A stretch of 14,783 nucleotides of DNA, from contig CAYORM010000072.1 in NCBI GenBank assembly GCA_964406375.1, positions 1 to 14,783 on the forward strand. The letters are read 5' to 3'. This DNA comes from CAYORM01 sp964406375 (GTDB lineage: Bacteria > Pseudomonadota > Alphaproteobacteria > DSM-16000 > Inquilinaceae). Under the pieces are notes generated by a model. That model was not told the DNA's origin and made no database searches. It saw only the letters and a list, made by a program, of their open reading frames with translations. A program made the translations under genes and the position numbers. This document shows, piece by piece, positions 1 to 8,555 of this stretch (within the stretch, counting starts at the first letter, position 1; each line of letters begins with the position of its first letter).

Positions 1-155
1 TTGCCCTCCACCGCCAGGATGCGGCCGGTTGTCGCCTCGACCAGCGCCGCACCCACCGGCACCTCGCCGCGGGCGGCGGCGGCCTCGGCCGCGGCAAAGG
101 CCGCCGCCATCGGGTCGTCATGGCCGGTCGGCAGGAAGGGCGGTGTCTCGTCCAT
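1..155 (-). CDS. tadA: tRNA-specific adenosine deaminase TadA, N-terminal part (cut by window edge)
   Basis: Only the first 51 codons are present; the gene continues beyond base 1. TadA deaminates A34 to inosine in the wobble position of tRNA-Arg(ACG), a cytoplasmic and usually essential step. Residues 16-39 contain an alanine-rich first helix followed by RGEVPVGAALV, the classic start of the TadA cytidine-deaminase-like fold, and then GRILAVEG leading into the substrate loop. The catalytic HAE and PCxxC zinc motifs lie outside the window, so they cannot be checked. I chose the ATG at 155 because an AGGCGG-like ribosome site lies just upstream. An internal ATG at codon 16 (base 110) would also give a normal TadA N-terminus. 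The gene is divergent from rluB across only 38 bases, an arrangement I recall as common in alphaproteobacteria. Identification rests on the GEVPVGA motif. Confidence 0.85.
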   Translation of the reverse strand, partial: MDETPPFLPTGHDDPMAAAFAAAEAAAARGEVPVGAALVEATTGRILAVEG

Positions 156-193
156 GGCACCGCCTACCGCGATCCGGCGATCCGCGCTAGAGA

Positions 194-1291
<1,098 letters not shown>

Positions 1292-1822
1292 GGGCCGGGC
1301 CTTCGACGGCCCGCCGCCCGGTGATCGCAGCCTGCGCCCGACCAGCGACCGGGCGCGCCAGGCGCTGTTCGACGTGCTCGCCCATGCCGGGCTGGGGGGC
1401 GAGCAGATGCGTTTCGATGGTGCGGTGGTACTCGACGCCTTCTGCGGGACCGGCGCACTTGCCTTCGAGGCGCTGTCGCGCGGCGCCGCACGGGCGGTGC
1501 TGATGGACAAGAGCCCCGCGGCGCTGGCGCTCGCCCGCCGCAATGCCGCGCGCCTCGGCGAGGCGGCGCGCACGCTGCTGATCCGGGCGGATGCGACCGC
1601 GCCGCCCACCGCGGCGACCGGCCCCGTCGATCTGTGTTTTCTGGACCCGCCCTACCGCCAGGGCTTGCCGGCGCTGGCGCTCGACGCCCTCGCGCGTCGC
1701 GGCTGGATCGGGCCGGCGACGCTCTGCGTGGTCGAGACGGCAGCGGACGAGGAGCCGCCGCCCGCACTCACCATTCTCGATGCGCGTCGCCACGGCGCCG
1801 CCGGACTCACGATTGGCCGGCT

Positions 1823-2749
1823 TCAGGCCTCGTAGGGACGGCCGAGCGCTCGCGGGGCGTTCTGCCGTCGCGCGGTCAACACCAGGACGGCCAGCGTCAC
1901 CGCATAGGGCAGGGCCGTCCAGGCTTCGACCGGCAGCCCACCGGCCCAGCTCTGCGCCAGCAGCGCGAGGCTGTCGCACAGCGCGAAGAGCAGGGCGCCC
2001 AGCACCGCGCCGACCGGTGACCAACGGCCGATGATCACCACCGCGAGGGCGATCCAGCCCCGGCCGCCGGTCACACCGTCGGTGTAGGAGCCGAGATAGC
2101 CGATCGTCATCGCCGCACCGCCCAGCCCGGCGAGCGCACCGGCGGCCACCAGTGCCAGCCCGCGGACGCGCAGGACGTCGACACCGCGCATCGCGGCCGA
2201 GTCGGGATCGTCGCCGACGGCCCGCAGCATCAGACCCGGACGGGTACGCACCAGCCCCCAGGCGACCAGCGCCAGCAGCGCGACAGCGCCATAGGTGAGG
2301 AGGTTCTGCTGGAACAGCGTCGGGCCGACCAGTGGCAGATCGGCAAGGACGGGGATGCGGATCGTCGGCACCAGCGGTACGATCACCGCATCGCGGCCGG
2401 AGGGTTGCCACAGCTTGAAGAAATAGGCGGCGAGCCCGGCGCCGAGCAGCGTCATGGCGATGCCGACGACGATCTGGTTGGCCCCGCCCCGCAGCACGGC
2501 GACCGCCATGCCGAAGGCGAGGACCGCCCCGGCGATGCCGCCCGCGACGAGGCCGATGCCCCAGCCAGCCTCGGCCGCCCCCCAGATGCCGGCGAAGGCA
2601 CCGATCGCCATCATGCCCTCGATGCCGAGATTGATGGTGCCGCTGCGCTCGGCGATCGTCTCGCCGAGGGCGGCGATGACGACCGGCGTGGCCAGCCTGA
2701 TCGCACCAGCGAGGACGATCTCCCAGAAGGCGAGGTCCATGAGCGTCAC
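1823..2749 (-). CDS. ABC transporter permease, BMP/nucleoside type (second permease, last gene of operon)
   Basis: This is a 308-residue polytopic inner-membrane protein, one of two permeases of a purine or nucleoside importer. It belongs to the BPD_transp_2 (branched-chain amino acid/ribose-like) permease family. The stretch LGETIAERSGTINLGIEGMM (28-47) is the hallmark of the NupQ/YufQ-type subunit. Hydrophobic segments are visible at about 10-28, 42-60, 65-85, 92-111, 150-167, 198-218, 232-260 and 278-293. The GRWSPVGAVLGALLFA segment near 241-256 is also typical. I start at the GTG at 2749 because its first four bases (GTGA) overlap the stop of the other permease gene and a strong GGGGAGGG ribosome site lies 6 bases upstream; the ATG at 2740 is too far from it. 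The stop runs 13 bases into the end of rsmD on the other strand. The substrate is inferred from the neighbouring deaminase genes. Confidence 0.92.
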   Translation of the reverse strand: MTLMDLAFWEIVLAGAIRLATPVVIAALGETIAERSGTINLGIEGMMAIGAFAGIWGAAEAGWGIGLVAGGIAGAVLAFGMAVAVLRGGANQIVVGIAMTLLGAGLAAYFFKLWQPSGRDAVIVPLVPTIRIPVLADLPLVGPTLFQQNLLTYGAVALLALVAWGLVRTRPGLMLRAVGDDPDSAAMRGVDVLRVRGLALVAAGALAGLGGAAMTIGYLGSYTDGVTGGRGWIALAVVIIGRWSPVGAVLGALLFALCDSLALLAQSWAGGLPVEAWTALPYAVTLAVLVLTARRQNAPRALGRPYEA

Positions 2750-3822
2750 GGCGTGCCCTCCCCGACGCGTGGCGCGGCCGGCTCCGGTACCGGGGCGGCC
2801 GGTGCGCGCGCCCGGCGTTGGCGCAGCGCGAAGGCGAGGGCGGCGAGCAGCAGCAGCAGCCCCTGCAGCACCACGGCGATCGAGGCCGGCACGCCGGTGC
2901 CCGTCTGCAAGCCGTCGCCGCCGGTCGCCAGCGCGCAGAAGACGAGGGCGGCACCGAGGATGCCGAGCGGGGTCAGCCCGCCGAGCAGCGCAACCAGCAC
3001 GCCGGCGAAGCCCAGCCCGCCGGCGACGCTCGGGTAGAGCGTGCCTTGCAGGCCGGCGACCTGCAGCCAGCCGGCGAGCCCGGCGGCCGCCCCGGCCACC
3101 AGCATCGGCCCGAGCACGGCCCGCATCTCCGAGACGCCGAGACGGGCCGCGAGCTTGGCATGGGTACCGAAGAGATCGAAGGCGAGGCCCCGGGCCGAGC
3201 GCACCCACCAGGCCAGCCCCAGGGCGGCGAGGGGGACGAGCAGCACGCCCCAATGCAGCCGCGTCCCGGTCACGAGCTTCGGCAGCACCGCCTCCGGCGG
3301 CAGCCGGTCGCTGCGGGGCGTTGCCACCATGTCGTCGGTGCCGAGGACGGTGCGCAGCAGCCACAGCAGCAGCTGTGCCGCCAGATAGTTCATCAGCAGC
3401 GTCGACAGGATCTCGTTGACGCGGAACCGCGCCCGCAGGATCGCAGGGAGAAAGGCCCAGGCGAGTCCACCCGCCATGCCGGCAAGGCAGCCGGCCGGGA
3501 CGAGCAGCCACGATGGCTGGCCGCGCAGGGCAAGGATCGTCGCGGTGGCGGCGGCAGCCCCGATGGCGAGCTGCCCCTCCGAACCGACGGGGAAGACGCC
3601 GGCGCGCAGCGCCGGCGCGACGCCGAGCGCGACGATCGCGATCGGCACCGCCCGGACGATCGTCTCCGACACCGCGTAGGTGTCACCGAACGCCCCGGTG
3701 ATCAGCCCGGCGGCGGCGGCGAGCGCGTCGGCGCCGGCGAAGGCGACGAGCAGCGCCGCCGCGGCCAGGATGCCGAGCCCGACGAGGCCCAGCCGCGCTG
3801 TATCGGAACGACGCAGGATCAC
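2746..3822 (-). CDS. ABC transporter permease, BMP/nucleoside type (first permease)
   Basis: This is a 358-residue inner-membrane permease, the partner of the permease encoded just downstream. Features are GVFPVGSEGQLAIGA (76-90), the counterpart of the NLGxEG motif, and RVNEILSTLLMNYLA (134-148), a signature of the NupP/YufP-type subunit. Around nine to ten membrane segments are evident, including 11-30, 58-75, 83-100, 104-127, 139-158, 190-206, 237-255, 270-300 and 312-333. The last 20 residues are a Pro/Ala-rich cytoplasmic tail. I chose the GTG at 3822, which overlaps the preceding stop as GTGA. A longer reading from the GTG at 3888 would add 22 residues inside the upstream gene without a clear ribosome site. 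Together with the BMP protein and the ATPase this completes an ABC importer, even though two enzyme genes separate the permeases from the ATPase. Confidence 0.9.
   Translation of the reverse strand: MILRRSDTARLGLVGLGILAAAALLVAFAGADALAAAAGLITGAFGDTYAVSETIVRAVPIAIVALGVAPALRAGVFPVGSEGQLAIGAAAATATILALRGQPSWLLVPAGCLAGMAGGLAWAFLPAILRARFRVNEILSTLLMNYLAAQLLLWLLRTVLGTDDMVATPRSDRLPPEAVLPKLVTGTRLHWGVLLVPLAALGLAWWVRSARGLAFDLFGTHAKLAARLGVSEMRAVLGPMLVAGAAAGLAGWLQVAGLQGTLYPSVAGGLGFAGVLVALLGGLTPLGILGAALVFCALATGGDGLQTGTGVPASIAVVLQGLLLLLAALAFALRQRRARAPAAPVPEPAAPRVGEGTP
2756..2763 (-). promoter_or_regulatory. Ribosome binding site of the second permease gene
   Basis: Read on the minus strand this is GGGGAGGG, ending 6 bases before the GTG at 2749. 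It decides the start, since the in-frame ATG at 2740 would be 15 bases away. It lies within the last codons of the first permease gene. Confidence 0.7.
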
Positions 3823-5117
3823 TGGTAGAGCCCGGGCGGCGGCTCCCAGCCAGTCAGAACGTGCCGGCCGATCTCGGCATGTTTCCACTCGACCGGATCA
3901 TGCAGCGACAATGTGCGGGCGTTGCGCCAGAACCGGTCGAAGCCGGTCGACCGCGCTGCCGATCGCGTGCCCATCAGCCCGTGGATCTCGGCCGCCGCGC
4001 GCAGCCCCGCGCGCGAGGCCGCGGATTTCGCGGCGTAGATCGGGATGGCCAGCGCGGTCCGGTCGATTTCGCCGCGCTCGAAGGCGTCGAGGAGATCACC
4101 GGTGCCGAGCGTGATGGCATAGGCGGCGACGAGATCGGCAGTCAGCTCGCCCGTCAGCCGCCGGACATAGGGATCATCGGCGGCGTTCTCGACACCCGCC
4201 GACGGCCAGGGGCGGCTGCGCTTGCCGATGAAGGGGGCCGCCGCCCGCAGCGCGCCGATGCCGATCCCGATCAGGATCGCCGCGAACCCCGCCTGATAGC
4301 GCAGCGACGCCTGGGTGAGCGGCGCCCGGCCCGGCACGCTCGCCACCATCTCGGGTGCAGCCTCCACCCCCTCGAACGTGATGGTGCCGCTGTCGGTCGC
4401 GCGCTGGCCGAGCGCGTCCCAGTCGCGATGGATGCGCATCCCCGGGGTGCCGGCCGGCACGAGGTTGAGCTGCATGCCGAGAACGGGGTTCTCGGCAGCG
4501 CCCGGCGCATCGGGGTTGAAGGCCCAGACGGCGACGAGATCGGCCTCGGCGGCGCCCGTCGTGTAGATCTTGGTGCCGTCGATGGTGAACCCGCCATCGG
4601 GCCGCTGGCGGCAGACGGTCTTCATCGGGTCGGTTACCGTTCGGCCCGATTCGGCGACGGCGAGGCCGAGGATGCGGTTGTGGCCGACGATCTGTTCGGC
4701 CAGCCACGGGCGCAGCGCGTCGGGGCAGTAGACGAGGATCTCCCGCGTCAGCTCGTCATGCACCTTGAAGACCTGCGCGACGGCCGGATCGGCGATGGCG
4801 AGGCGGAGCTGTGCCTCGATCGAGAACCGGTGCGAGAAGCCGAGCCCGCCGAGTTCCGCCGGCACGGCGGCGTGCAGCAGCCCCGTCGTCTTCAGTGCGG
4901 CGATCGCGGCGGTCGGATAGCGCCCGGCCTCGTCATGCGCGGCGGCGCGGGGGGCGATCTCGGTCGCTATGACCGTCTCGAGCCGCGCGAGGAGGTCGCC
5001 CTCCTCCTTCGGCCACAGAACCGGCGGGAAGGCGTCGCCAAGGAGCGGCGGCAGCTCTGCCTCGCCATCGGGATGCTGATCCGGACCCGATACGGTGTCG
5101 TTCGACGTGTCGGACAT
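3819..5117 (-). CDS. Acyl-CoA dehydrogenase-fold flavoprotein, DszC/SfnB-like monooxygenase type
   Basis: This 432-residue protein has the acyl-CoA dehydrogenase fold. The N-terminal helical domain spans about 35-145 (TTGLLHAAVPAELGGLG at 77-93). The middle beta domain spans about 148-255 (LGLAVAESG, FTIDGTKIYTTGAAEADLVAVWA, DWDALGQRATDSGTITFEGV). The C-terminal helical domain runs to the end. The ending FWRNARTLSLHDPVEWKHAEIG (396-417) has the RNART-x-LHDP signature that I know from the DszC/SfnB group. Those use reduced flavin and oxygen to oxidise small molecules; true acyl-CoA dehydrogenases have a catalytic Glu and no HDP motif. The gene starts one base after the stop of the Ade-like gene and overlaps the permease gene by 4 bases. 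No flavin reductase is encoded in the window. Substrate unknown; oxidation of a modified purine or other N-heterocycle is an inference from context. Confidence 0.82.
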   Translation of the reverse strand: MSDTSNDTVSGPDQHPDGEAELPPLLGDAFPPVLWPKEEGDLLARLETVIATEIAPRAAAHDEAGRYPTAAIAALKTTGLLHAAVPAELGGLGFSHRFSIEAQLRLAIADPAVAQVFKVHDELTREILVYCPDALRPWLAEQIVGHNRILGLAVAESGRTVTDPMKTVCRQRPDGGFTIDGTKIYTTGAAEADLVAVWAFNPDAPGAAENPVLGMQLNLVPAGTPGMRIHRDWDALGQRATDSGTITFEGVEAAPEMVASVPGRAPLTQASLRYQAGFAAILIGIGIGALRAAAPFIGKRSRPWPSAGVENAADDPYVRRLTGELTADLVAAYAITLGTGDLLDAFERGEIDRTALAIPIYAAKSAASRAGLRAAAEIHGLMGTRSAARSTGFDRFWRNARTLSLHDPVEWKHAEIGRHVLTGWEPPPGLYQ

Positions 5118-5118
5118 C

Positions 5119-7017
5119 TCAGGCCTTCGCTTGCGGGCGAATGAGGGGGGTGTAGCTCGACGCGTCCATCATGCGGTGGACGTCATGGGCGTGGCTCGGG
5201 CAGCGGCAGCAGACCATGCCGGCCTGCAGCCCCAGCACCACATCGGTGAAGGATTGCGTCGCGGTGTCGATCAGGCCCTTCTCGGTGAGGCCGAGATCGG
5301 GGACGCCGGCAAGGCCGATGAAGGCCATGATCATGTAGGGCGAATGGATGCCGCAGCCGAGTGAGGCCGCCGCCTGGTTGGCGGCAATCGACTGCTCACG
5401 CACCGTCTCCCAGGGCTGGTCCGACATGATGCCGGCGATCGGCAAGGGAACGGTTGCCAGCACCTCGCCCTCTGCCACGCAGGCATAGCCGCCGCCGATT
5501 TCCCGCGCGACTTCGGCCGCGTGCATCATCTCCTCGTCGCTGGTGCCGACGAGCACGAGATTTTGGTTCTCGCAATTTGTCGTCGCCGCCAGCGCACCGC
5601 GGCGCAGGCCGAAGCCGCGCACGAAGCCGATGCCGATCGTCTCGGTCGCGTGATGGCGGTCGACGATCGCGACCTTCAGCACGTCACGTTCGAGATCGCA
5701 GCGCACGGTGCCGTCGACCACCGGAAGCTCCGCATGGAAGGCGCGCTTGAAGTAGCCGTCATACATCTCCATCGCCTGCACCCAAGCGGTCGCGCCTTCG
5801 GCCTTCACGGCGAAGGAGGCGGCCGAGAGGGTGGGGGCGAGGCGGATGGTGTTGCGCGTGACCTCGGGCACAGGGTCGGTATTGGCGAACAGCGCCCGGC
5901 CGTCCTCGGCCACCACTTCGCCGCCGACGAGCACCATCGACGGCCGGGCATCGGCGAGATCGCCGACGAGCTGGAGGTCGGCCAGCCGGCTCGGCGCGAT
6001 CGCGCCGACGAGATGATCGATCCGATAGTAGAGCGCCGGGGTCAGTGTCGCCATGCGCCAGGCGAGCATCGGCGGCACGCCGAGTGCGATCGCCTGCCTG
6101 ACGTGATGGTCGATATGGCCCTGGTCGTGCAGGTCCTCGACATGCTTGTCGTCGGCGCAGAAGCAGATGTGGAACAGCCCGTCCTTGAGTGCCGGGATGT
6201 CCGCAAACACGCCGGCGCAGTTGTCGTTCATGCTGCCGGCCATGACCGTCAGCATCGCGCCGAGACGCAGCCTTTCCAGCACCTCGGGCGTGGTGACGGC
6301 GTTGTGGTCGTCACTAACCCCGCCGGCGAGATAGCTCCACAGCGGCTCGTCGGTGAGGCGTGCGGTGTGGCCCGTCAGCCGCTTGCCGGCACGGATCGCC
6401 GCAACCTGCTTGCGGGCGGACCATTCGTCGAGATCGAACGGGTTGGACTCGCCCAGCGTCGCCGCATTCGACCACTGCACCCGCTCGACGATGTCGGCAT
6501 CCGGTACGACCGCCCCGCCGAGTTCGAGCTGCGGGGTGCGCGGCACGCGATGCGACACCTGGCGGAAGATCCTGAGCGGCGTCGTCGTGGTACCGACGAT
6601 GTCGAGCCCCTCCGGCCCCAGCACATTGGCAAGGCAATTGCCGTCAGCGAGCACGGTGGTGGTGCCGCGCGGCACCGACAGCCGCGCCAGCTCGCCCGGC
6701 GTCAGCATCGTGTATTCGATGTGGATATGCACGTCGATGAAGTTCGGCGCGACATGCAGGCCGCGCGCGTCGATCTCGCGCTTGGCCGAGAACCGGCCGA
6801 CCGGGGTCACCGCGGCGATGTGCCGGCCGGCGATGACGACGTCGCGTTCCAGCGCCTCCCCGGTATGCAGCGCCATCACCCGACCGCCGCGAATGATCAG
6901 ATCGGGCTCGGCCCGCCCCGCCGCGACCTCGCGCAGATGCATCAGCTCCGCGACGGTGGGGGCGAGATCGGCGCCGATGAAGGGGGCGATCGAGGGGTCG
7001 GTGTCGGTCTCGCTCAT
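5119..7017 (-). CDS. Adenine deaminase-like amidohydrolase with remodelled active-site motifs
   Basis: This 632-residue protein has adenine deaminase (Ade) architecture. A beta-sandwich segment (DLIIRGGRVMALHTGE, 39-54) leads into a metal-dependent TIM barrel with HIHIE at 97-101, GHTARL at 216-221 and CADD at 287-290. GHIDHHVRQAIALGV (300-314), LADLQLVGDL and the Ade C-terminal domain (about 405-600) follow. Ade converts adenine to hypoxanthine and ammonia in the cytoplasm. Three motifs differ from the canonical enzyme: DPHE(I) is DGNC(L) at 125-129, SDHE is SDDHN at 235-239, and AHDSHN near 481-486 is NCENQN. The HxH pair, His217 and Asp289 remain, so it is probably an active metal amidohydrolase with shifted substrate, not a decayed gene. 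The start ATG overlaps the ATPase stop as ATGA. Ade family: confident; adenine as substrate: uncertain. Confidence 0.85.
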   Translation of the reverse strand: MSETDTDPSIAPFIGADLAPTVAELMHLREVAAGRAEPDLIIRGGRVMALHTGEALERDVVIAGRHIAAVTPVGRFSAKREIDARGLHVAPNFIDVHIHIEYTMLTPGELARLSVPRGTTTVLADGNCLANVLGPEGLDIVGTTTTPLRIFRQVSHRVPRTPQLELGGAVVPDADIVERVQWSNAATLGESNPFDLDEWSARKQVAAIRAGKRLTGHTARLTDEPLWSYLAGGVSDDHNAVTTPEVLERLRLGAMLTVMAGSMNDNCAGVFADIPALKDGLFHICFCADDKHVEDLHDQGHIDHHVRQAIALGVPPMLAWRMATLTPALYYRIDHLVGAIAPSRLADLQLVGDLADARPSMVLVGGEVVAEDGRALFANTDPVPEVTRNTIRLAPTLSAASFAVKAEGATAWVQAMEMYDGYFKRAFHAELPVVDGTVRCDLERDVLKVAIVDRHHATETIGIGFVRGFGLRRGALAATTNCENQNLVLVGTSDEEMMHAAEVAREIGGGYACVAEGEVLATVPLPIAGIMSDQPWETVREQSIAANQAAASLGCGIHSPYMIMAFIGLAGVPDLGLTEKGLIDTATQSFTDVVLGLQAGMVCCRCPSHAHDVHRMMDASSYTPLIRPQAKA

Positions 7018-8555
7018 CTCTCTCGTTCCGTGACATCGGCCATCGCGCGGCCCAGCCTCGTGGGGTCCGGCGGGCCCTGGGACAGGTCGAACTCGTCGAC
7101 GATACGGCCGCCACTCAACACCGCCATCCGGTCGCCGATGCCGGTAATCTCGTCGAGATCGGCCGAGATGACCACAACGGCGGCACCACGATCGGCGGCG
7201 GCGACCAGCGCGTTGCGGACGGCGGCGGCGGCGGCGAGGTCGAGGCCCTGGGAGGGGCTGTGGGCGATGATGACGCCGGGCTCGCGTTCGAGCTCGCGGC
7301 CAATCATCAGTTTCTGCTGGTTGCCGCCGGAGAGTGCGCCGGCCCGCAGCGTGGGATCGGGGGGGCGGACACCGTAGCGGGCACAGACGGCGCTCGCCTG
7401 CTGCGCCTCGGCGGCCGGGCGGCGCAGCCCGAACCGCCGGAAGCCCGCCTCGCCCAGACGCAGCAGGCTGGCATTCACCGCCACCGAGCGTTCGGGCACG
7501 ACCCCAGCCGCGCGCTCGTCGGGCAGGAAGGCGAGGCCGCCGCGGGCCGCGGCCCGGGCATCGCCGGTCACGTCCTCGCCGTCGAGCGTGATCCGTCCCC
7601 GATCGGGCCGCCGTACGCCCGCCAGCGCGTCCGCCAGCGCAGGCTGGCTGGCGCTGGCGACGCCGGCAATGCCCAGGATCTCGCCGGCGCGGACCGCGAT
7701 CCGCACCCCGTCGATCAGCGGCCGACCCTCCTCGGCGATGCGGATGTCGGTGGCTTCGAGCCGCGTCCGCTCGCCCGGTCGCCCGCGGCGGCGCGCGACG
7801 GTGCGGTCACGGTCGCCGATCATCATGCGCGCGACATCGTCGGCGGCGAGTCCTTCGACCGGTCCGGCGTGGACGACGCGCCCGCCCCGCAGCACGGTCA
7901 CCCGGTCGGCATTGGCCAAGACCTCGCCGATGCGATGGGTGACGAGGCCGATCGCGGCGCCATCGGCGGCGAGGCCGCGCAGACAGGCGACGAGGCGTTC
8001 GACCTCGCGTGGGCCGAGCATCGATGTCGGCTCGTCGAGCAACAGGATGCGGGCACCCTGGGCAACGGCGATGACGAGCTCGCCGAGCTGGCGCTCGGCG
8101 AGGCTGAGGCGGGCGGTCGGAATGTTGTCGGGCACCGACAGGCCGATGCGCGCCGAGGCAGCGGCGAGCGCCCGCCGCGCACCGGTGCGGTCGGTCGCGA
8201 CACCCTTCCGGCCCAAAGCGAAGTTCTCAGCGAGGGTCAGCGCGCCGACCAGCGACAGCGCCTGCGGCACCAGCCCGATACCACCCTCGATCGCCTCCTG
8301 GCGCCGGCGGAAGACCACCGGCCGGCCGTCGAGCAGGACGGTGCCTTCATCGGGCGTCGTCACCCCGGTCAGGATCTTCGCCAGGGTCGACTTGCCGGCA
8401 CCGTTCTCCCCGACGATGGCATGCACCTCGCCGGCCGCGAGCGCGATGTCCGCACCGGTCAGTGCCGTGACCGGCCCGTAGCGCTTGCCAGCGCCACGGG
8501 CGGCCAACAGCACGGCCGTCGTGTCCCCGCTTTGCGATGCCGGAGGCGCCACCAT
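7014..8555 (-). CDS. ABC transporter ATP-binding protein with two NBDs, BMP/nucleoside type
   Basis: This is a 513-residue tandem ATPase energising the importer on the cytoplasmic face. NBD1 has Walker A GENGAGKST (49-57), Q-loop Gln98, signature LSLAERQ (150-156), Walker B ILLLDEP (170-176) and switch His207. NBD2 is degenerate: its Walker A position reads GVASASQPAL (298-307) with no GK[ST], while the signature LSGGNQQK (408-415) is perfect; Walker B reads VIIAHSP, followed by SQGLD. This matches the RbsA/YufO group, in which NBD2 supplies the signature but hydrolyses little or no ATP. I start at the ATG at 8555, which shares its A with the stop of the binding-protein gene (TGATG). A GTG one codon earlier is equally possible; neither has a strong ribosome site, so coupling to the upstream gene is likely. 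The 3' end overlaps the Ade-like gene by 4 bases. Confidence 0.93.
   Translation of the reverse strand: MVAPPASQSGDTTAVLLAARGAGKRYGPVTALTGADIALAAGEVHAIVGENGAGKSTLAKILTGVTTPDEGTVLLDGRPVVFRRRQEAIEGGIGLVPQALSLVGALTLAENFALGRKGVATDRTGARRALAAASARIGLSVPDNIPTARLSLAERQLGELVIAVAQGARILLLDEPTSMLGPREVERLVACLRGLAADGAAIGLVTHRIGEVLANADRVTVLRGGRVVHAGPVEGLAADDVARMMIGDRDRTVARRRGRPGERTRLEATDIRIAEEGRPLIDGVRIAVRAGEILGIAGVASASQPALADALAGVRRPDRGRITLDGEDVTGDARAAARGGLAFLPDERAAGVVPERSVAVNASLLRLGEAGFRRFGLRRPAAEAQQASAVCARYGVRPPDPTLRAGALSGGNQQKLMIGRELEREPGVIIAHSPSQGLDLAAAAAVRNALVAAADRGAAVVVISADLDEITGIGDRMAVLSGGRIVDEFDLSQGPPDPTRLGRAMADVTERER

Noticed and set aside
3823..3888. Longer start (GTG at 3888) for the first permease
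   Set aside because: It would lie inside the flavoprotein gene without a clear ribosome site; the GTGA overlap at 3822 matches the other junctions.
3819..5117. Ordinary fatty-acid acyl-CoA dehydrogenase
   Set aside because: The RNARTLSLHDP ending and absence of other fatty-acid genes favour the flavin monooxygenase branch, although the fold is shared.
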